NCBI GenBank assembly: GCA_051453625.1
Contig: JBOZIK010000001.1
Coordinates: forward strand, 207,409,955-207,462,689
Reading direction: 5' to 3'
DNA: 52,735 bases
Origin: Welwitschia mirabilis
Taxonomy: Eukaryota; Gnetophyta; Gnetopsida; Welwitschiales
Every line of letters begins with the position of its first letter. Position 1 is the first letter of the stretch. Of the stretch, positions 25,617 through 36,748 are shown piece by piece. The notes beneath the pieces were generated by a model, which did no database searches, had not been told where the DNA came from, and was given only the letters and a program-made list of their open reading frames with translations. Both the position numbers and the translations under genes were made by a program.

Positions 25617-27189
25617 GACCTCCTAATTAGACTTTTACTAGATTCTCAGAAAAAAGTCTATGATGAAATGTTTAATCATAAAAAATTTATTTAAGTCAAA
25701 GTGCTCAAGTGTGAAAATGATATAACTTTGAAAAATTTATGATTAATTTTCTATAATTAAGGCATCAAAATAAAAAATTAGATGAAAAATGATGTGAAAA
25801 TTAGATGACATACCTCCTAACCAAAACTAAACTTTTTTCTCAAAATTTTATCATAGAAAATGTTTAAAGCATTTTAAGAACATAGCTTTAGAAAATTCTT
25901 AACAAGTCCTTCTATTGAAAGTAATGCAAAGCAATGAAAAGGAAAAAACTAAGTAATATGAAATTATCATTTTATTAAATGCTAAGTGAAAAGTTAATCC
26001 ATAAAAATGGTTTATACCATATGAAGTTATTTCTCATGAAACAAGGGTGAAGTGAAATGGGTGATGGAGATGGAAAATGAAAATGTGTCAAAGGACTTAA
26101 TCATAAAACCAAAGAATAAATGATCAAACATACCTAAGTTAAAGATTCTTATTATGTTTTTATAGTTTTTAGTGGATTTTGATATCAAATAAGCATATTC
26201 TCAACCGAGTAACTTATAAGAATTTAAGAAATCACAACAAATCTTAAGTATGAATGTTAACAGACAATAGAACACAGAAGGCCTCTGAGTTCCATCTTTT
26301 TATTTCCTTTATTTTCCTTTTCTATCGACATATATGTCCTTTGTTTTAAGCATTTAAATCACATTAAGCATCCAATATTACAACATTTTCTTCCAATAAA
26401 GTTAAGCATGTCGTTTTGTGAATAAATTAGTGCTACATTTTTAGCAAGCGTTTATGGACCCAATGCAATCAATTATGTTATAATTAGATTGTTCAAGCTA
26501 CATTGCAAGTGAACATCCATATCCCTAGTGTAATTAACTAAACCTAGTTAAGTGATTAATAAGATATGTCATTGGAGAAAACATATTATGTTATTTGGTT
26601 CTACTTTTCATATTCATTTTTTTAATGCACATTAGAGGGCTCATTGGCCCATTATCCTAATTAGGAAAAAATCTTATCCCCATCAAAAGATTTAAACATA
26701 AGGAATATACTGTGAGGGTAGATTCTACATTTTTCAATCATGTTTTACTAGAATTAAAGACCTTAAAAAATGTTCTTTTAATAAGCAAACTCAAAATAAG
26801 TTAATGTTTCCTTAAAAACTATAGGTATACTTAATTATTACTACTTAAGTAATAATGAGATTAATTATTATGAATGTCTTGTTAAAGGTCACTAACATGG
26901 ATTTGTAAGTCTCAAAAATTTATAATTAAATGGATGAGGTGGATGATTTATGGACTTAGTAAGGGGGTTTAAAAATGGATTTGGTGGGTGAAAAGGATTA
27001 AAAGAATGCTAAAATAAATGATAATATTATGGGGTATTTATGAGAAGATCATTCTTAGTTAAAAGTTGGTCTTTTATGGAATGATAATTTACATTTTGAT
27101 TATGCCAAAAAGGATATTCAAGAGCATTTTAACTAGATTCAAATGATAATCTAGGATGGGAAAAATTTGGCTCATGAGGATAATATTCA
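25617..27189 (-). other. E3 internal remainder without recognisable domains
   Basis: This is the stretch between the protease and the 3' LTR, where RT, RNase H and integrase would be expected. Reading the minus strand I see only stop-rich sequence, with a short proline- and asparagine-containing open piece near 26930-27190 after the protease. No palm or DDE motif was found. Confidence 0.5.
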
Positions 27190-27765
27190 GAGTCATGAAT
27201 TCTGTTAACCATATTAACCTCTTCAGGATCTTCTAATAATTTCATCATATTGAAAATATTCAAGTTTAAAGGCATGTCACCAAATGATATTTACATTTGA
27301 CCATTCCTATAATTAGTAAAGGTATTAAATATCACAAGGAAAGTTTATCCTAAAATAATTGGTACCAAATTGTGTTTCCTTATGTTCATTTCTAAAATAA
27401 TGAAGTTCACTAGGAAATAAAACTTATCTACTCAAACTATTACTTCCTCAACTATTTCTAATGGTGACTTTATAGAGTTATCGACCAATTGCAATTAGAT
27501 TTTAGGTCTTTTAATATCATTTAAGCCAAGTTTCTCATACACAAAACGAGGTAGAATATTGACATTTACTTCAAGATCTAATAATGCTTACTTAATGTTC
27601 TTATCTCTAATCATAATAACTATCATTGGATAACCAGGGTCTTTATACTTAATAGAAAATGATTTTGGATGATTATGTTAGTTTGTTGATCTAAAAAAGC
27701 TTTATTCTTTATGTTTATGTGTCTCTTCATCATAAACATGTTCTTAAGGAACTTTGCATAAGAGG
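27190..27765 (-). pseudogene. E3 gag C-terminus and protease remnant
   Basis: On the minus strand the segment from 27766 begins with PSYAKFLK, the conserved end of Athila/Tat gag, then continues into a protease: ALLDLEVNINILPRFVYEKL, LGLNDIKRP, a LQLVDNSIKSPLEIVEEV block, VDKFYFLVNFIILEMN, VPIILG and CRNG-type and LSFG-type closing blocks. The family has DLGASVN at the active site; here it is DLEVNIN, so the Asp survives but the following Gly is Glu. The domain is mostly open over 150 codons with a few stops. It is cut off from the rest of gag by E4. Confidence 0.75.
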
Positions 27766-27771
27766 GTACTA

Positions 27772-28187
27772 TAATGTTCCAAAATCATCAATTGAATAAT
27801 GATGTATGTTAAGCCCTAATAAAGCATGGTTAACAAGAGATGTGAACTGGTGTGACCCAACTACGTAAAGATGTGTCTCTTCATTATGTAATATAAGTCT
27901 CTGGCGTGAGGTAGGGGTGGATAGACTAGGTGGATGTAACCGACAACAACCTTCGCTGATCCTCAAGGGTCCCAAAAGGAGGACTAAAATCGTAGTCCAT
28001 GTTTTTACCTATAATCACTAGTCCAAGGTTGTTTACTAATGATGTGAAATATAATCTGTTGCTATCAATAATAAAAGCCTATTTCTTTCTAAATTGTTCC
28101 TTATTATTTCTGGGGATCTTGAGATATTATTTTAAATGTTCCTTTTTTATGCAAAGTAATCCAAAAATAGTAAAATGGGACATTACA
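27772..28187 (+). repeat. E4 5' LTR (416 bp)
   Basis: Starts TAATGTTCC (expected TGATGTTCC) and ends GACATTACA before the primer-like site. It matches 37231-37646 over its full length and 52492-52735 in reverse complement. The antisense open frame at 27769-27975 is LTR sequence, not a gene. Confidence 0.9.
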
Positions 28188-28189
28188 TT

Positions 28190-28203
28190 TGGTGTCAGAG
28201 TCA
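28190..28203 (+). promoter_or_regulatory. E4 primer-binding site (diverged)
   Basis: TGGTGTCAGAGTC begins two bases after the LTR end. It is close to the tRNA-Met complement TGGTATCAGAGC and is presumably a mutated copy. Confidence 0.65.
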
Positions 28204-29552
28204 ATAACAATTGGTAAACTACTACTTGAAGAAAAACAAAGAAGAAACTTAGTTTATAAATTAAATAGTCAAAAGGCCAAATAATGAATCAAAGTATAGG
28301 AATATGGTGATCAAAGAAAACAAGATGCCAACGAAAAAATTCTGAATGACACCTTGACAAGGAAAAATTAAACATCATTACTGAGAAGAAAGAAGATCCT
28401 CTACAGAGAAAGTAATAGGGTTGTGACCTTCTGTGCCTGGGATAGGAGGCTTTGTACCACCTGGAAATACTTCCATCCTAGTAGCTTGTGAAGGAACCGC
28501 TGCAGTACTAATTTCGACTAAAGAAGAAGCCGCTATTGAATCTGCCTCAGTAATAGGATATAACTGCTTATATAGCTTCATATAAAGCTTACTATAAGCA
28601 ATCAAAGTCCCTAATAGATGTTATTTTGAGAGCTTCCCATAATGTTATAGCACATTTATTTCATTAATAGTAATGGCCAGATGATTTGCACAAGCCTAAA
28701 TCAGCCTCTCGCTTTTTGCCAGTTGAGCAGATAAGGTATTCTAACTTCCTTCTATTGCAATCATCTATGAAGCATCTACCCATGATTTATTCTTTGATAA
28801 ATGCATGTTCTACACTTCATTCTCCAACATTCAAAGGGAATTACTCATAGACTATCGCTTTTCAATTCATAATAATCCATGTAGCAAAATAACTCCATCA
28901 TACCCACGATATTGTAGAAATCTTGGAGTGAAGAAGGTCATTCTCGTAATGGAGAACAATGAGGGGTGAAATGAGCAAAATGGCTGTATCCAATGTCTCA
29001 TGGGACATCTGCTACCTTCGATCGATGATGAAAGTAGACATCATCTAGGCATGAAGGATGCATGACCTATGTATGCAGAAGACTATAAAGGGACTTATAA
29101 TCATGTATTTGATTCATTAGCTCCTTGACCTTAGGATACAAGATCTCCACCACTGACAAAAGTTGATTGATGCAATAGGAAACTTGGCCCTGTTCATAAA
29201 TAATAGACTATGAAGCTATAAGAAAATGGTGAGGAGGCTTAGGAAAAGGATAAGATACAAAAGAACTCTGACCTAAAGGCTAAAAATAAAGGATGGAATA
29301 GAACATATCCCCCTGATCCATTAAGGTGTCAAAATCGTTAAGTACCTCTTCCCCTTAAGATTCGAAAGAAAATAATAAATCCATAAAGAAACTAGTGGAA
29401 AGAATAGAAGGAAAAGTTTCACTTACAGCAATGCATTCCTTCCTTACCTACCAAAGAAAGAGCTTCTCCAAAGGCCATAGGGGAAAATCTTTGTCCTTCT
29501 CTACTAAAGTTTCTACATCAGAAACTTAAAATAAAATTTAAAAAATGCCTAC

Positions 29553-29554
<2 letters not shown>

Positions 29555-29612
<58 letters not shown>
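29555..29612. repeat. (AG)n microsatellite, unit A
   Basis: At least 29 AG repeats run into an N gap. The true length is unknown. Arg/Glu and Ser/Leu open frames across it are repeat artefacts. Confidence 0.95.
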
Positions 29613-29712
29613 NNNNNNNNNNNNNNNNNNNNNNNNNNNNNNNNNNNNNNNNNNNNNNNNNNNNNNNNNNNNNNNNNNNNNNNNNNNNNNNNNNNNNNNN
29701 NNNNNNNNNNNN
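29613..29712. other. Assembly gap (100 N)
   Basis: The gap begins directly in the AG microsatellite; exactly 100 N suggests a gap of unspecified size. Confidence 0.95.
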
Positions 29713-29941
29713 AGTGGATACTACCCCATAGGGCCGGGGTCATCAAGAACAGCTAAGGAGTGCATCCTCTTCATCTTCTAGTTCCACAAGCATAGGATGA
29801 TTTATAAGAGCTTTGTCACATTTCTAGTGGGAAGAGTCATGAGATTCCAAAGCTTTACTCATCTACAAATCACCAAATACTAAAAACTAGAGTTATCAGA
29901 AATATACTTAACAACAAGATTCCTCAGCAAAATCCATACCT

Positions 29942-29993
29942 NNNNNNNNNNNNNNNNNNNNNNNNNNNNNNNNNNNNNNNNNNNNNNNNNNNN
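29942..29993. other. Assembly gap (52 N)
   Basis: The gap lies at the junction of duplication units A and B, so part of either unit may be missing. Confidence 0.95.
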
Positions 29994-30207
29994 AATAAGA
30001 AGAATAGAAGAAAAAGTTTCACTGATAATAATGCATTCCTTCCTTAACTGTCAAAGAGAGAGATTCTCTAGAGGCAGTGGAGTAAAATCCATGTCCTCTT
30101 TGACTAAAGTCTCTACATGAGAAATATAAAATAAAACAAGAAAGCACCTATGTTAAAAAAACAAAAAAAGAAAGAGAGGAAGAGGAGGAGGGGGGGTGGT
30201 GGGAAGG

Positions 30208-30254
<47 letters not shown>

Positions 30255-30525
30255 AGAAGAAGAACAAGAAGAGAAATAAAAAGAAAAAAAAATGGTAGTG
30301 GGTAATACCCCACAGGGATGGTGTTTCCAAGAAAAGCTAAGGGGTGCATCCTTTTCATATTCTGGTTCCACAGGCATAAGGTGATTCACTAGAGCTATGT
30401 CATGTTTCTGGTAGAAAGAGTTACAAGATCTCGAAGCCCTACTTATCTAAAAAATACGAAATGCCAAAAATTAGAGTTATCAGAAATATTCTTAACAACA
30501 AGATTCCTCAGCAAAATCCATACCT
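29994..30525 (-). repeat. Tandem duplication unit B in the E4 leader
   Basis: Second copy of the unit at 29383-29941. It keeps the same flanks around a different purine tract (GA/GGGGG, AG and AAG runs). On the minus strand it includes the antisense coding block VWILLRNLVVKNISDNSNF, of which unit A keeps a diverged copy. Confidence 0.8.
30211..30262. repeat. (AG)n and (AAG)n microsatellite, unit B
   Basis: Twenty AG repeats at 30211-30250 are followed by four AAG-type repeats, and preceded by a G-rich purine run (30175-30210). Confidence 0.95.
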
Positions 30526-31605
30526 CAGATGGAATAGAAAAAGTACTCTGAGATGTCTCTCCAATTTTATAACTCCCAGAGCCTTTACCCTTCATAGATG
30601 AGAAAGAATAAGGATGTAATAAAGATAGAGCAAAAATCTCATGAGCAGACAAAACATAAGAAGAATCTACAAAAATAGTCTTAAATGGTTAAAGACCCCT
30701 TAGACCCATAGAAGCAAAATATAAACCTAATAAAATATGGCCACAGAAACACTTTCCCCTATCATCATTCCTATTCAAGTGGGTAAATTAGGAAAGACTA
30801 GAAGAATAGACAACCAAGGCCCAATTGAAAGAAACTCCATTAGTCAAAAAGGAAAACAAGTAAATTATATAGGTAGGAATCTCACTTTACTCAATGATGG
30901 AAAAAGCACTTACTAGCAGTTATCTCCCCATAAGCTACAAAATATGGACTGGTAAAATTGGCAGTGGAAAACTCATGGCAATGGGTATCCACCTCCTACA
31001 CGCATACAAAAACATCCAAGTAATTTATCAAGAAGTAATAAAAATCCTCATCAAAATGAGAAACTTTAAAAGAAACATGATTACCTTTACTCATTCCAAA
31101 TACCAGTCAGATGCTCTCCTCTAAAATTTGAATTGGGCTGTGCCAAGGATGGGTAATGGTCTAAGTATCTAGATCAAAGAAAGAATACAAGGAATCCAGG
31201 ATGAAAAGAACCATAGGATGATGAATACGAAAGGATGGGAAGCCACAAAGATCTAGGAGATTGAAGGAGAAGATCTAGAAGAAACCTTGCTATGAAGTGC
31301 ATTATTGTATTTTTAACTCTATAGACCTGACATTGGTAAAGTTCCAAGAAATGACAGGGCAAAGTCTAGAAGTCATACCTTAACCAGAGAATGAAGTACA
31401 TCCATAAATACTAGAAGGAACTCATATTTATAAGAAAAAGTAGGTTATAGAAGGGCTTGCACAAAAATCAAGAAAAGGAAAAGAAAAAAATTAAAACAAA
31501 AAAAGGTAAAAGAAAAAAGAGACAAGCATAAGAATAAATAAAAGAATTACTAATTTGACTGTAGAGGCACATGAAAAAAAATTAAAAATGAAGGGAATGT
31601 GAAGC

Positions 31606-31613
31606 TATTTATA
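31606..31613 (-). promoter_or_regulatory. TATA box of the antisense unit in the E4 leader
   Basis: On the minus strand TATAAATA sits in a context of CCACTATAAATAGC, followed by a pyrimidine-rich leader and then the antisense coding remnant. Position and sequence fit a plant core promoter; activity is unproven. Confidence 0.45.
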
Positions 31614-31739
31614 GTGGTGGACCAAGGTTTAATCTAACACTAAAATAACAATTAATCATAGTTAACCAAATCTTAGTTAAATGCAAATAACTCTAGTTAA
31701 CCACGAAAAAATCAAGGCCCTGAAATGTAGTAAACTAAA

Positions 31740-32520
31740 GGCCAATGTCGCACTCTAGAAGCTAATCTCGCACTTCTAGATGACTAATGTCATACTTTAA
31801 AGGCCAACATCGCACTCCCAGAAGGCCGACATCACACTTTAGAGGCTGATTTTGCACTCTTAGAAGATCGATGTCACACTCCCAGATGGCAGACATCGCA
31901 TTTCAAAAGTTGACATCACACTCCTAAATGGTTGATGTCATACTTTAGAGGCTAACATCACCCTTCTAGATGGCCAACATTGCACTTCAGTAGCCAAACA
32001 AGAGGCCGACATTATACTTTAGAAGTCAATGTCATACTTAATCTTACCAAACTTGATGTAGCACTTCGAAGCCCCTTAAAGCCCGTCATTGCACTTGGGT
32101 CACCAACATCACACTTATCCTTTACAAGNNNNNNNNNNNNNNNNNNNNNNNNNNNNNNNNNTATTTTATCTGCTTATCCAAGGAAACCCAATGTCGCACT
32201 TGGGTGACCGACATCGCACTTAGATGGTCAATGCCACACTTATTATCCATAAGCCCAGAATCATCCATCGTCCCTCCAAAATCACCTGTTTTACTCACTG
32301 ACACAAAGGCTCTGATATTTTACTTGAGTGGATGATATCGTACTTGTCACTTATAAGAAAAAATCATCTTTCGCCTCTTTGAAATCACTTGTTTCACTAA
32401 CTGGTACAAGGACTTTGATGTTGTACTTTATGGCCCAACGTCATACTTGGGGGTCTGACATTGCACTTGATTCTCTGATACCATTCCTGAATGTCCAACA
32501 ACACACAGACCATCATTGAT
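31740..32520. repeat. Short-unit minisatellite in the E4 leader
   Basis: A unit of about 20-24 bp close to GGCCGACATCGCACTTCTAGA is repeated about 24 times with many changes (ATCGCACT, GTCATACT, ATCACACT, TTGCACTT variants), with a 33-N gap at 32129-32161 inside. It lies between two divergent TATA boxes. Open frames across it have no family resemblance. Confidence 0.8.
32129..32161. other. Assembly gap (33 N)
   Basis: N run inside the short-unit minisatellite, where assembly is expected to fail. Confidence 0.95.
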
Positions 32521-32630
32521 AGTTGTTAGCCACGTAGCAAGTTTGTTATGGTAACTGCTAGAAACTATTTTCTCTAACCATTTTATTACTTACTAGGTAG
32601 TTATAGGTCCCTAACTTCCACCAACAAAAC

Positions 32631-32639
32631 TATAAAAAG
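32631..32639 (+). promoter_or_regulatory. TATA box before E4 gag
   Basis: TATAAAAAG at 32631 is followed by a purine-rich GAGAAGAAAGGAAGAGAGAG leader and the gag ATG at 32706. It looks like a sense core promoter inside the element, far from the LTR. Confidence 0.5.
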
Positions 32640-32705
32640 GCAGCACCATCAGAGAAGAAAGGAAGAGAGAGCAAGAGAATACTTGCAGAATCAGGCAAAA
32701 GGTGT

Positions 32706-33780
32706 ATGAATTCAGGAGGATGTCAAACCCACTGGTATATCATAGAACACAGGGTTAATGAATAAATTAATGCACTAGAATATCATATTGATAATATTCA
32801 CTCACAAAATAAATAGTTAACCAATAGGCTTGATAGCTTTCTTTCTTACCTAGAAGAAAGACCTACAAAACCCAATTGAAGGGCATCTCACGAACTACCT
32901 TCTACATTAGGATAGCATACTCCTACCACCAATGTTGACCTCCAAAACATCCAAATGAAGTTATTACATATAAAGACCAATCTTCAAGCTTTCTTAGTAA
33001 ATAAATCCATCTACTCTAACATTGAACAACGAGAAGGAGAAGAACTTGAAAATATGATATGTTTAAAAACCTATGAAGGCAAGGCTAGAATAAGCAAGAA
33101 AGCCATATCATGGATCTGGTAATTAGAGAACTATTTCAAACTTCAAAATATACCTTCGAAAATATAGTGCATATATGCTGCTACATTTCATGTAGAAAAC
33201 GCATAGGAATCATGGTCCAAGTGCGAATAAAAACACCTACACAGAATACCGTGGGATACTTTTATTGAGGAATCTAAAAAGTTCATTCTAGAAGATTTTA
33301 TTGAAGACCAAATGGTGGAGTTCCAATGCCCAAGTCTGGGTAAACACTCATTAGATAAGCATTGGTCAGAATTTCAACATCTTATGAATTATTAAAAGAA
33401 TTTTTTAGGAAAGCAGTTGGTTAATAGCTTTATTGGAACTTTGCCACTCAAACTTCAAAGTGTCCTCTGCACTTTGGAAATCAAGTCTACAGAGGATGCC
33501 TATTGAAAAATAAGGTACTATCTCTAAGGAAAAGAGAATAGATGGATAGATCAACCACACTAAGGAGATACACATCCTTCTTCAGTTGCACCACTAGCAA
33601 GGGAGCCATATAGAACAAATCTTACCTACCATGAGTACCAGAAGAAAGGACACATTGCCAAGAATTATCCTTTCAAGGAATGACCATCAAATGTTCCTTA
33701 GCACAATCAGCCTCAAACTCTTCAAAATTAACCCATGCCATCCAAAAGAATCTATGCTACCATTCAAATAGGTGCGATTC
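32706..33780 (+). pseudogene. E4 gag remnant
   Basis: The first plausible Met is at 32706. It is followed by a coiled-coil-like NIHSQNK-LTNRLDSFLSYLEE stretch (about 32800-32870), a FEGKARISKKAISWIW capsid block near 33070, an ESWSKCE block and a late zinc-knuckle block near 33630-33670 that reads YHEYQKKGHIAKNYP. In the usual CCHC form positions 1 and 4 and the last are Cys; here those positions are mostly Tyr, consistent with G-to-A change. Numerous TAG/TAA stops stand where Gln or Trp is expected. Confidence 0.8.
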
Positions 33781-34110
33781 ATAACTAACACTCCATCTTA
33801 GAGTTATGTGGTCACATTTCATCTTTTGTTATTTTATTCTTAGTCGATAGTAGCACATCACATAATTTTATTTTATCATCTTTATTTTATAAATTAAATA
33901 TCACCCCTTTTAAAGAATAAGAGTCCACCATAGGAGTTATAGGGGATAATGTTCTTCCACAATATGGAACTGCTACCCTCATTACTTTTACCATTCATAA
34001 CTTATAGTTTATAGATAAGTTTTATGTCTTTCAAATTTGAGAATACCATGCCATTCTAGGAATCCCTTTCTTAGTTAGATATAATGTTCAGATTAAATTT
34101 CACCATAGAA
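33781..34110 (+). pseudogene. E4 aspartic protease remnant
   Basis: The block LFLVDSSTSHNFILS at about 33834-33878 corresponds to the active site (usually VDSGSTHNFI); Gly is Ser by a G-to-A change. A later block HAILGIPFLVRYN near 34050-34085 matches the closing ILG motif. A stop and a shift lie between. It would have matured Gag-Pol. Confidence 0.75.
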
Positions 34111-34259
34111 CCTTGTGACTATCCTATTCATTTAGAGAACAAATTTTTAAAGGGGAGGGAAAGAGTAAGAAAATCTTTTTAACCTAACCCAAATAAATTG
34201 TTAAAACTATCAAAAAGAAACAAGTGTTCATCGCCTTAGTATACTTAGAAGATCATAAA

Positions 34260-35000
34260 AAAGATTCATCTATACCAAAATAACTGATGGAATTTTTAGA
34301 TGTATTTGAAAATTCAAAAATGCTACCACCCAAGAGAAAAGTATAGCATGCAACTGATTTAATCCCTAAAGCACAGCCAATAGCTAGAACAACTTACCAT
34401 TTCTCAGTGATAGAACTAAGAGAATTTAAGTTACAGATTGAACAGCTATTGTTGAAAGGAAAGATTCATCCTAGTATGTCACCATGGGGAACACCAGTGT
34501 TATTTGTTAAAAAGAAGGATCATACCTTACGACTCTGTATTAATTATAGACAACTCAACAAAGTAACCATTAAAGACAAATACTTATTACCATGGATCAA
34601 TGACTTATTATGAGTTAAGTACTTCTCAAAGATTAATTTAAAATCTAGCTACCATCAAATCTGTATCAAGGATAAAGACATCTACTAGACTGCTTTCAAA
34701 ATAAGATATAGATATTACAAATTTGCAATAATGCCTTTTGTTTTGATAAATGTCCTAACTACTTTTATGGGTTTAATAAATGATGTTTTTCGACCATATT
34801 TGGATAAATTTATGGTTGTCTTTTTAAATGCTATTCTAATATATTCTAAAAATGAGTATGATCATATTATACATTTGATAAAACTGCTACAAATTCTGTC
34901 TAAGCATAAATTCAAGGAGAAATTAAGCAAATGTAAATTATCCTAGATAGAATATCATCTCTAGAAAAGGAATTACAATAGATCTAGTCAAAGTATAAGA
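34260..35000 (+). pseudogene. E4 reverse transcriptase remnant
   Basis: Blocks appear in family order: LMEFLDVFENSKMLPP (34285), [13 protein letters not shown] (34348), then an open stretch with [34 protein letters not shown] and [19 protein letters not shown] (34407-34613), FSKINLKSSYHQICIKD (34625-34675), and a second open stretch with the palm region (34731-34946). The palm reads VVFLNAILIYSK where the family has F/Y-x-D-D; both metal-binding Asp are lost. Stops at 34611, 34687 and 34945 separate the blocks. Confidence 0.9.
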
Positions 35001-35099
35001 TGTAAGGAAATGGCCAAAATTAAAAGATACCACTTAAGGACGAAGTTTTTTAGGATTGGCTAGATTTTACTAGAAATTTATTCTAGGATTTTCTCAACT

Positions 35100-35620
35100 T
35101 GTAGCATAATTAATAGATTTAACCAAAGCAACAAATACATTCTACTTTGATGATAAATGCAAGGAGGCATTTCTCAGATTAAAGTTGTTACTCATAATTG
35201 CACAAGTCCTCAAGATTACAGACATAAACAAACCATTTGCAATCACTACAGATGCTTCTACCTCAGGAATAGAAGTTGTGCTTAGCCAAGATGATCAAGT
35301 AATTACATATGAATCATGGAAGCTAAACCAGCATGAGAAGAATTATACCGTACATGACTTGGAACTATTAGCCATAATGCATGCCTTGAAAGTTTGGATG
35401 CATTATCTTGTGGAAAGCGAATTCCTCCTCAAAAGAGATCATAAAAGCTTGAAGTATTTTTAGAAACAACCCCTTTCGAGTATGCAATAGGGTAAATGGA
35501 TGATTTAGTTACAGAATATGATTTCAAGTTGTATTACACCCCTAGAAAGGAGAATAAGGTAGCAAATGCTTTGAGTAGTTGTGGTGTATGATTTAGCTAC
35601 CACTGCTACATCTAACTTGT
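35100..35620 (+). pseudogene. E4 RNase H remnant
   Basis: An uninterrupted 92-codon stretch (35185-35463) carries the core: AITTDASTSGIEVVLSQ (first Asp kept), NYTVHDLELLAIMHALKVW (Glu kept) and LLKRDHKSLKYF (Asp kept). It is the best-preserved catalytic domain of E4. A stop follows at 35461, then YYTPRKENKVANALS-type sequence near 35533-35575 (usual IVADALSR), with shifts. Confidence 0.85.
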
Positions 35621-35681
35621 CCACTTTCCTTAAAAATTCTTTGAAAGAAGATTCATACTTTAAAGACATATACCAATAGGT

Positions 35682-36748
35682 TTGAAAAGGAAAAGAAGTA
35701 GATACATACATGATCTCATGGGATGGATTCCTTCTGAAGAGAAGATGACTGTGCATTCCACAAACCCATGGAGAAGGAAACTAATATCTAAACTACATGA
35801 AGTTCCTTATGCAAGAAATCTAAGATTTATCAAAAACTACCACCAATTACAAAAATACTACTTTTTGCCTAAAATGAAGGAAGATTTAGAGGGATATATT
35901 CATAACTGTCCTATATGCCAACAAATGAAAATCAACCAAGGAAGACTCACTAGACTCCTTCAACCATTGGGAATACCACAATGGAAATGGAAAGAGATAT
36001 CTATGGGTTTCATCACTGAGTTACCCCTTACTAATAAACAACATGATGCAATATTTTTTTATGTAGATAGGTTAACCAAAATGGCTCATTTTATTATAGT
36101 CCAAAGTACTAATACAGTAGAAGAACTAGCTCTTCATTTTGTATAGGAAGTTTTTAGATTACATGATGCACCTCAGGCCATAGTATCTAATCGAGATCTA
36201 AAGTTCTTATCTAAATTTTGACAAATCTTCTTTTACCACTTAGGTATCAAGCTCAGTTTCAATACTAGTTACCATCCAAAAATAGATGGCTAAACAAAAA
36301 GAATAAATCATATATTAGAAGATACTTTATAGTGTTATGTAGCAAGAAGGCCCAAACAATGGGAGAACTACCTACATTTGGTAGAATTTGCTTATAACTA
36401 GACATTCCAGACTTCCATTTGTTGTTCACCATTTGAAGCAATGTATGGCAAAACTATTCTACACCTAGTACATGGTCAGATCCTTCACAAGGTTAGAAAA
36501 GACAACACCTTCAGAATTAAAAATGATGGAAGAAGTAATCAATAAGATAAAAAGACAACTATAGGTAACACATGCTTATTATAAGAGATATTACGATCAG
36601 AAGCATCAAACCTACATATTTCAGATAGGTGAACAAGTATTGTTAAGAATAAAACCAAAAAGAAACTCCTTGAAAATGGGAAAGTACAGGAAAATAGCAC
36701 CACAATTTTGCAGTCCTTTTAAGATTATTGAAAATATTAGGGATCTAG
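35682..36748 (+). pseudogene. E4 integrase remnant
   Basis: A 154-codon open stretch (35682-36146) holds the zinc finger: His in KLHEVPYA, a lost second His (Asn in ARNLRF), and CPICQQ with both Cys. The core follows: ISMGFITELPLT has Gly where the first catalytic Asp is expected (usual MDFI), AIVSNRD has Asn for the second Asp near 36185, and the DGQTER block near 36285 reads with a stop for Gln and Lys for Glu. All three DDE residues are thus gone. The C-terminal GPY-like part (KYRKIAPQFCSPFKIIENI, 36676-36735) runs into the N gap. Confidence 0.9.

Larger units (their letters stand above)
29383..29941 (-). repeat. Tandem duplication unit A in the E4 leader
   Basis: This segment matches 29994-30525 on both sides of its AG run: a flank with GCATTCCTTCCTTA and a flank ending CAGCAAAATCCATACCT occur in both units in the same order. 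The two form an intragenic tandem duplication of about 0.55-0.6 kb, and each unit carries an AG microsatellite. Confidence 0.8.
28378..31365 (-). pseudogene. Long antisense coding remnant in the E4 leader, unknown function
   Basis: Read on the minus strand from about 31365 to a TAA stop at 28378, several long protein-like blocks follow one another, broken by stops and small shifts. They include a block with PTYIIYLFSFLTNGVSFNWA (about 30865-30805), one with KCFCGHILLGLYFASMG (about 30760-30700), an open 69-codon piece (30443-30652), one with LLSVVEILYPKVKELMNQIH (about 29175-29115), and an open 75-codon C-terminal piece rich in Ser, Ala and Pro (28378-28605). The PTY-FNWA block weakly recalls plant proteins carried by some Ty3 elements (Pfam PF20167-like), but I cannot assign it. 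A minus-strand TATA box lies just upstream at 31606-31613. A tandem duplication and two gaps lie inside. Confidence 0.45.

Noticed and set aside
27769-28217. Open frames on both strands over the E4 5' LTR
   Set aside because: The sequence is an LTR with two other copies in the window; frames are not conserved in them.
29545-30389. Open frames with Arg/Glu or Ser/Leu repeats
   Set aside because: They are translations of AG microsatellites and N runs, not genes.
32728-32745. Second primer-binding-like site (CTGGTATATCATAGAAC) in E4
   Set aside because: It lies inside the gag reading frame after the ATG at 32706, differs from the tRNA-Met complement by an insertion, and no LTR end precedes it.
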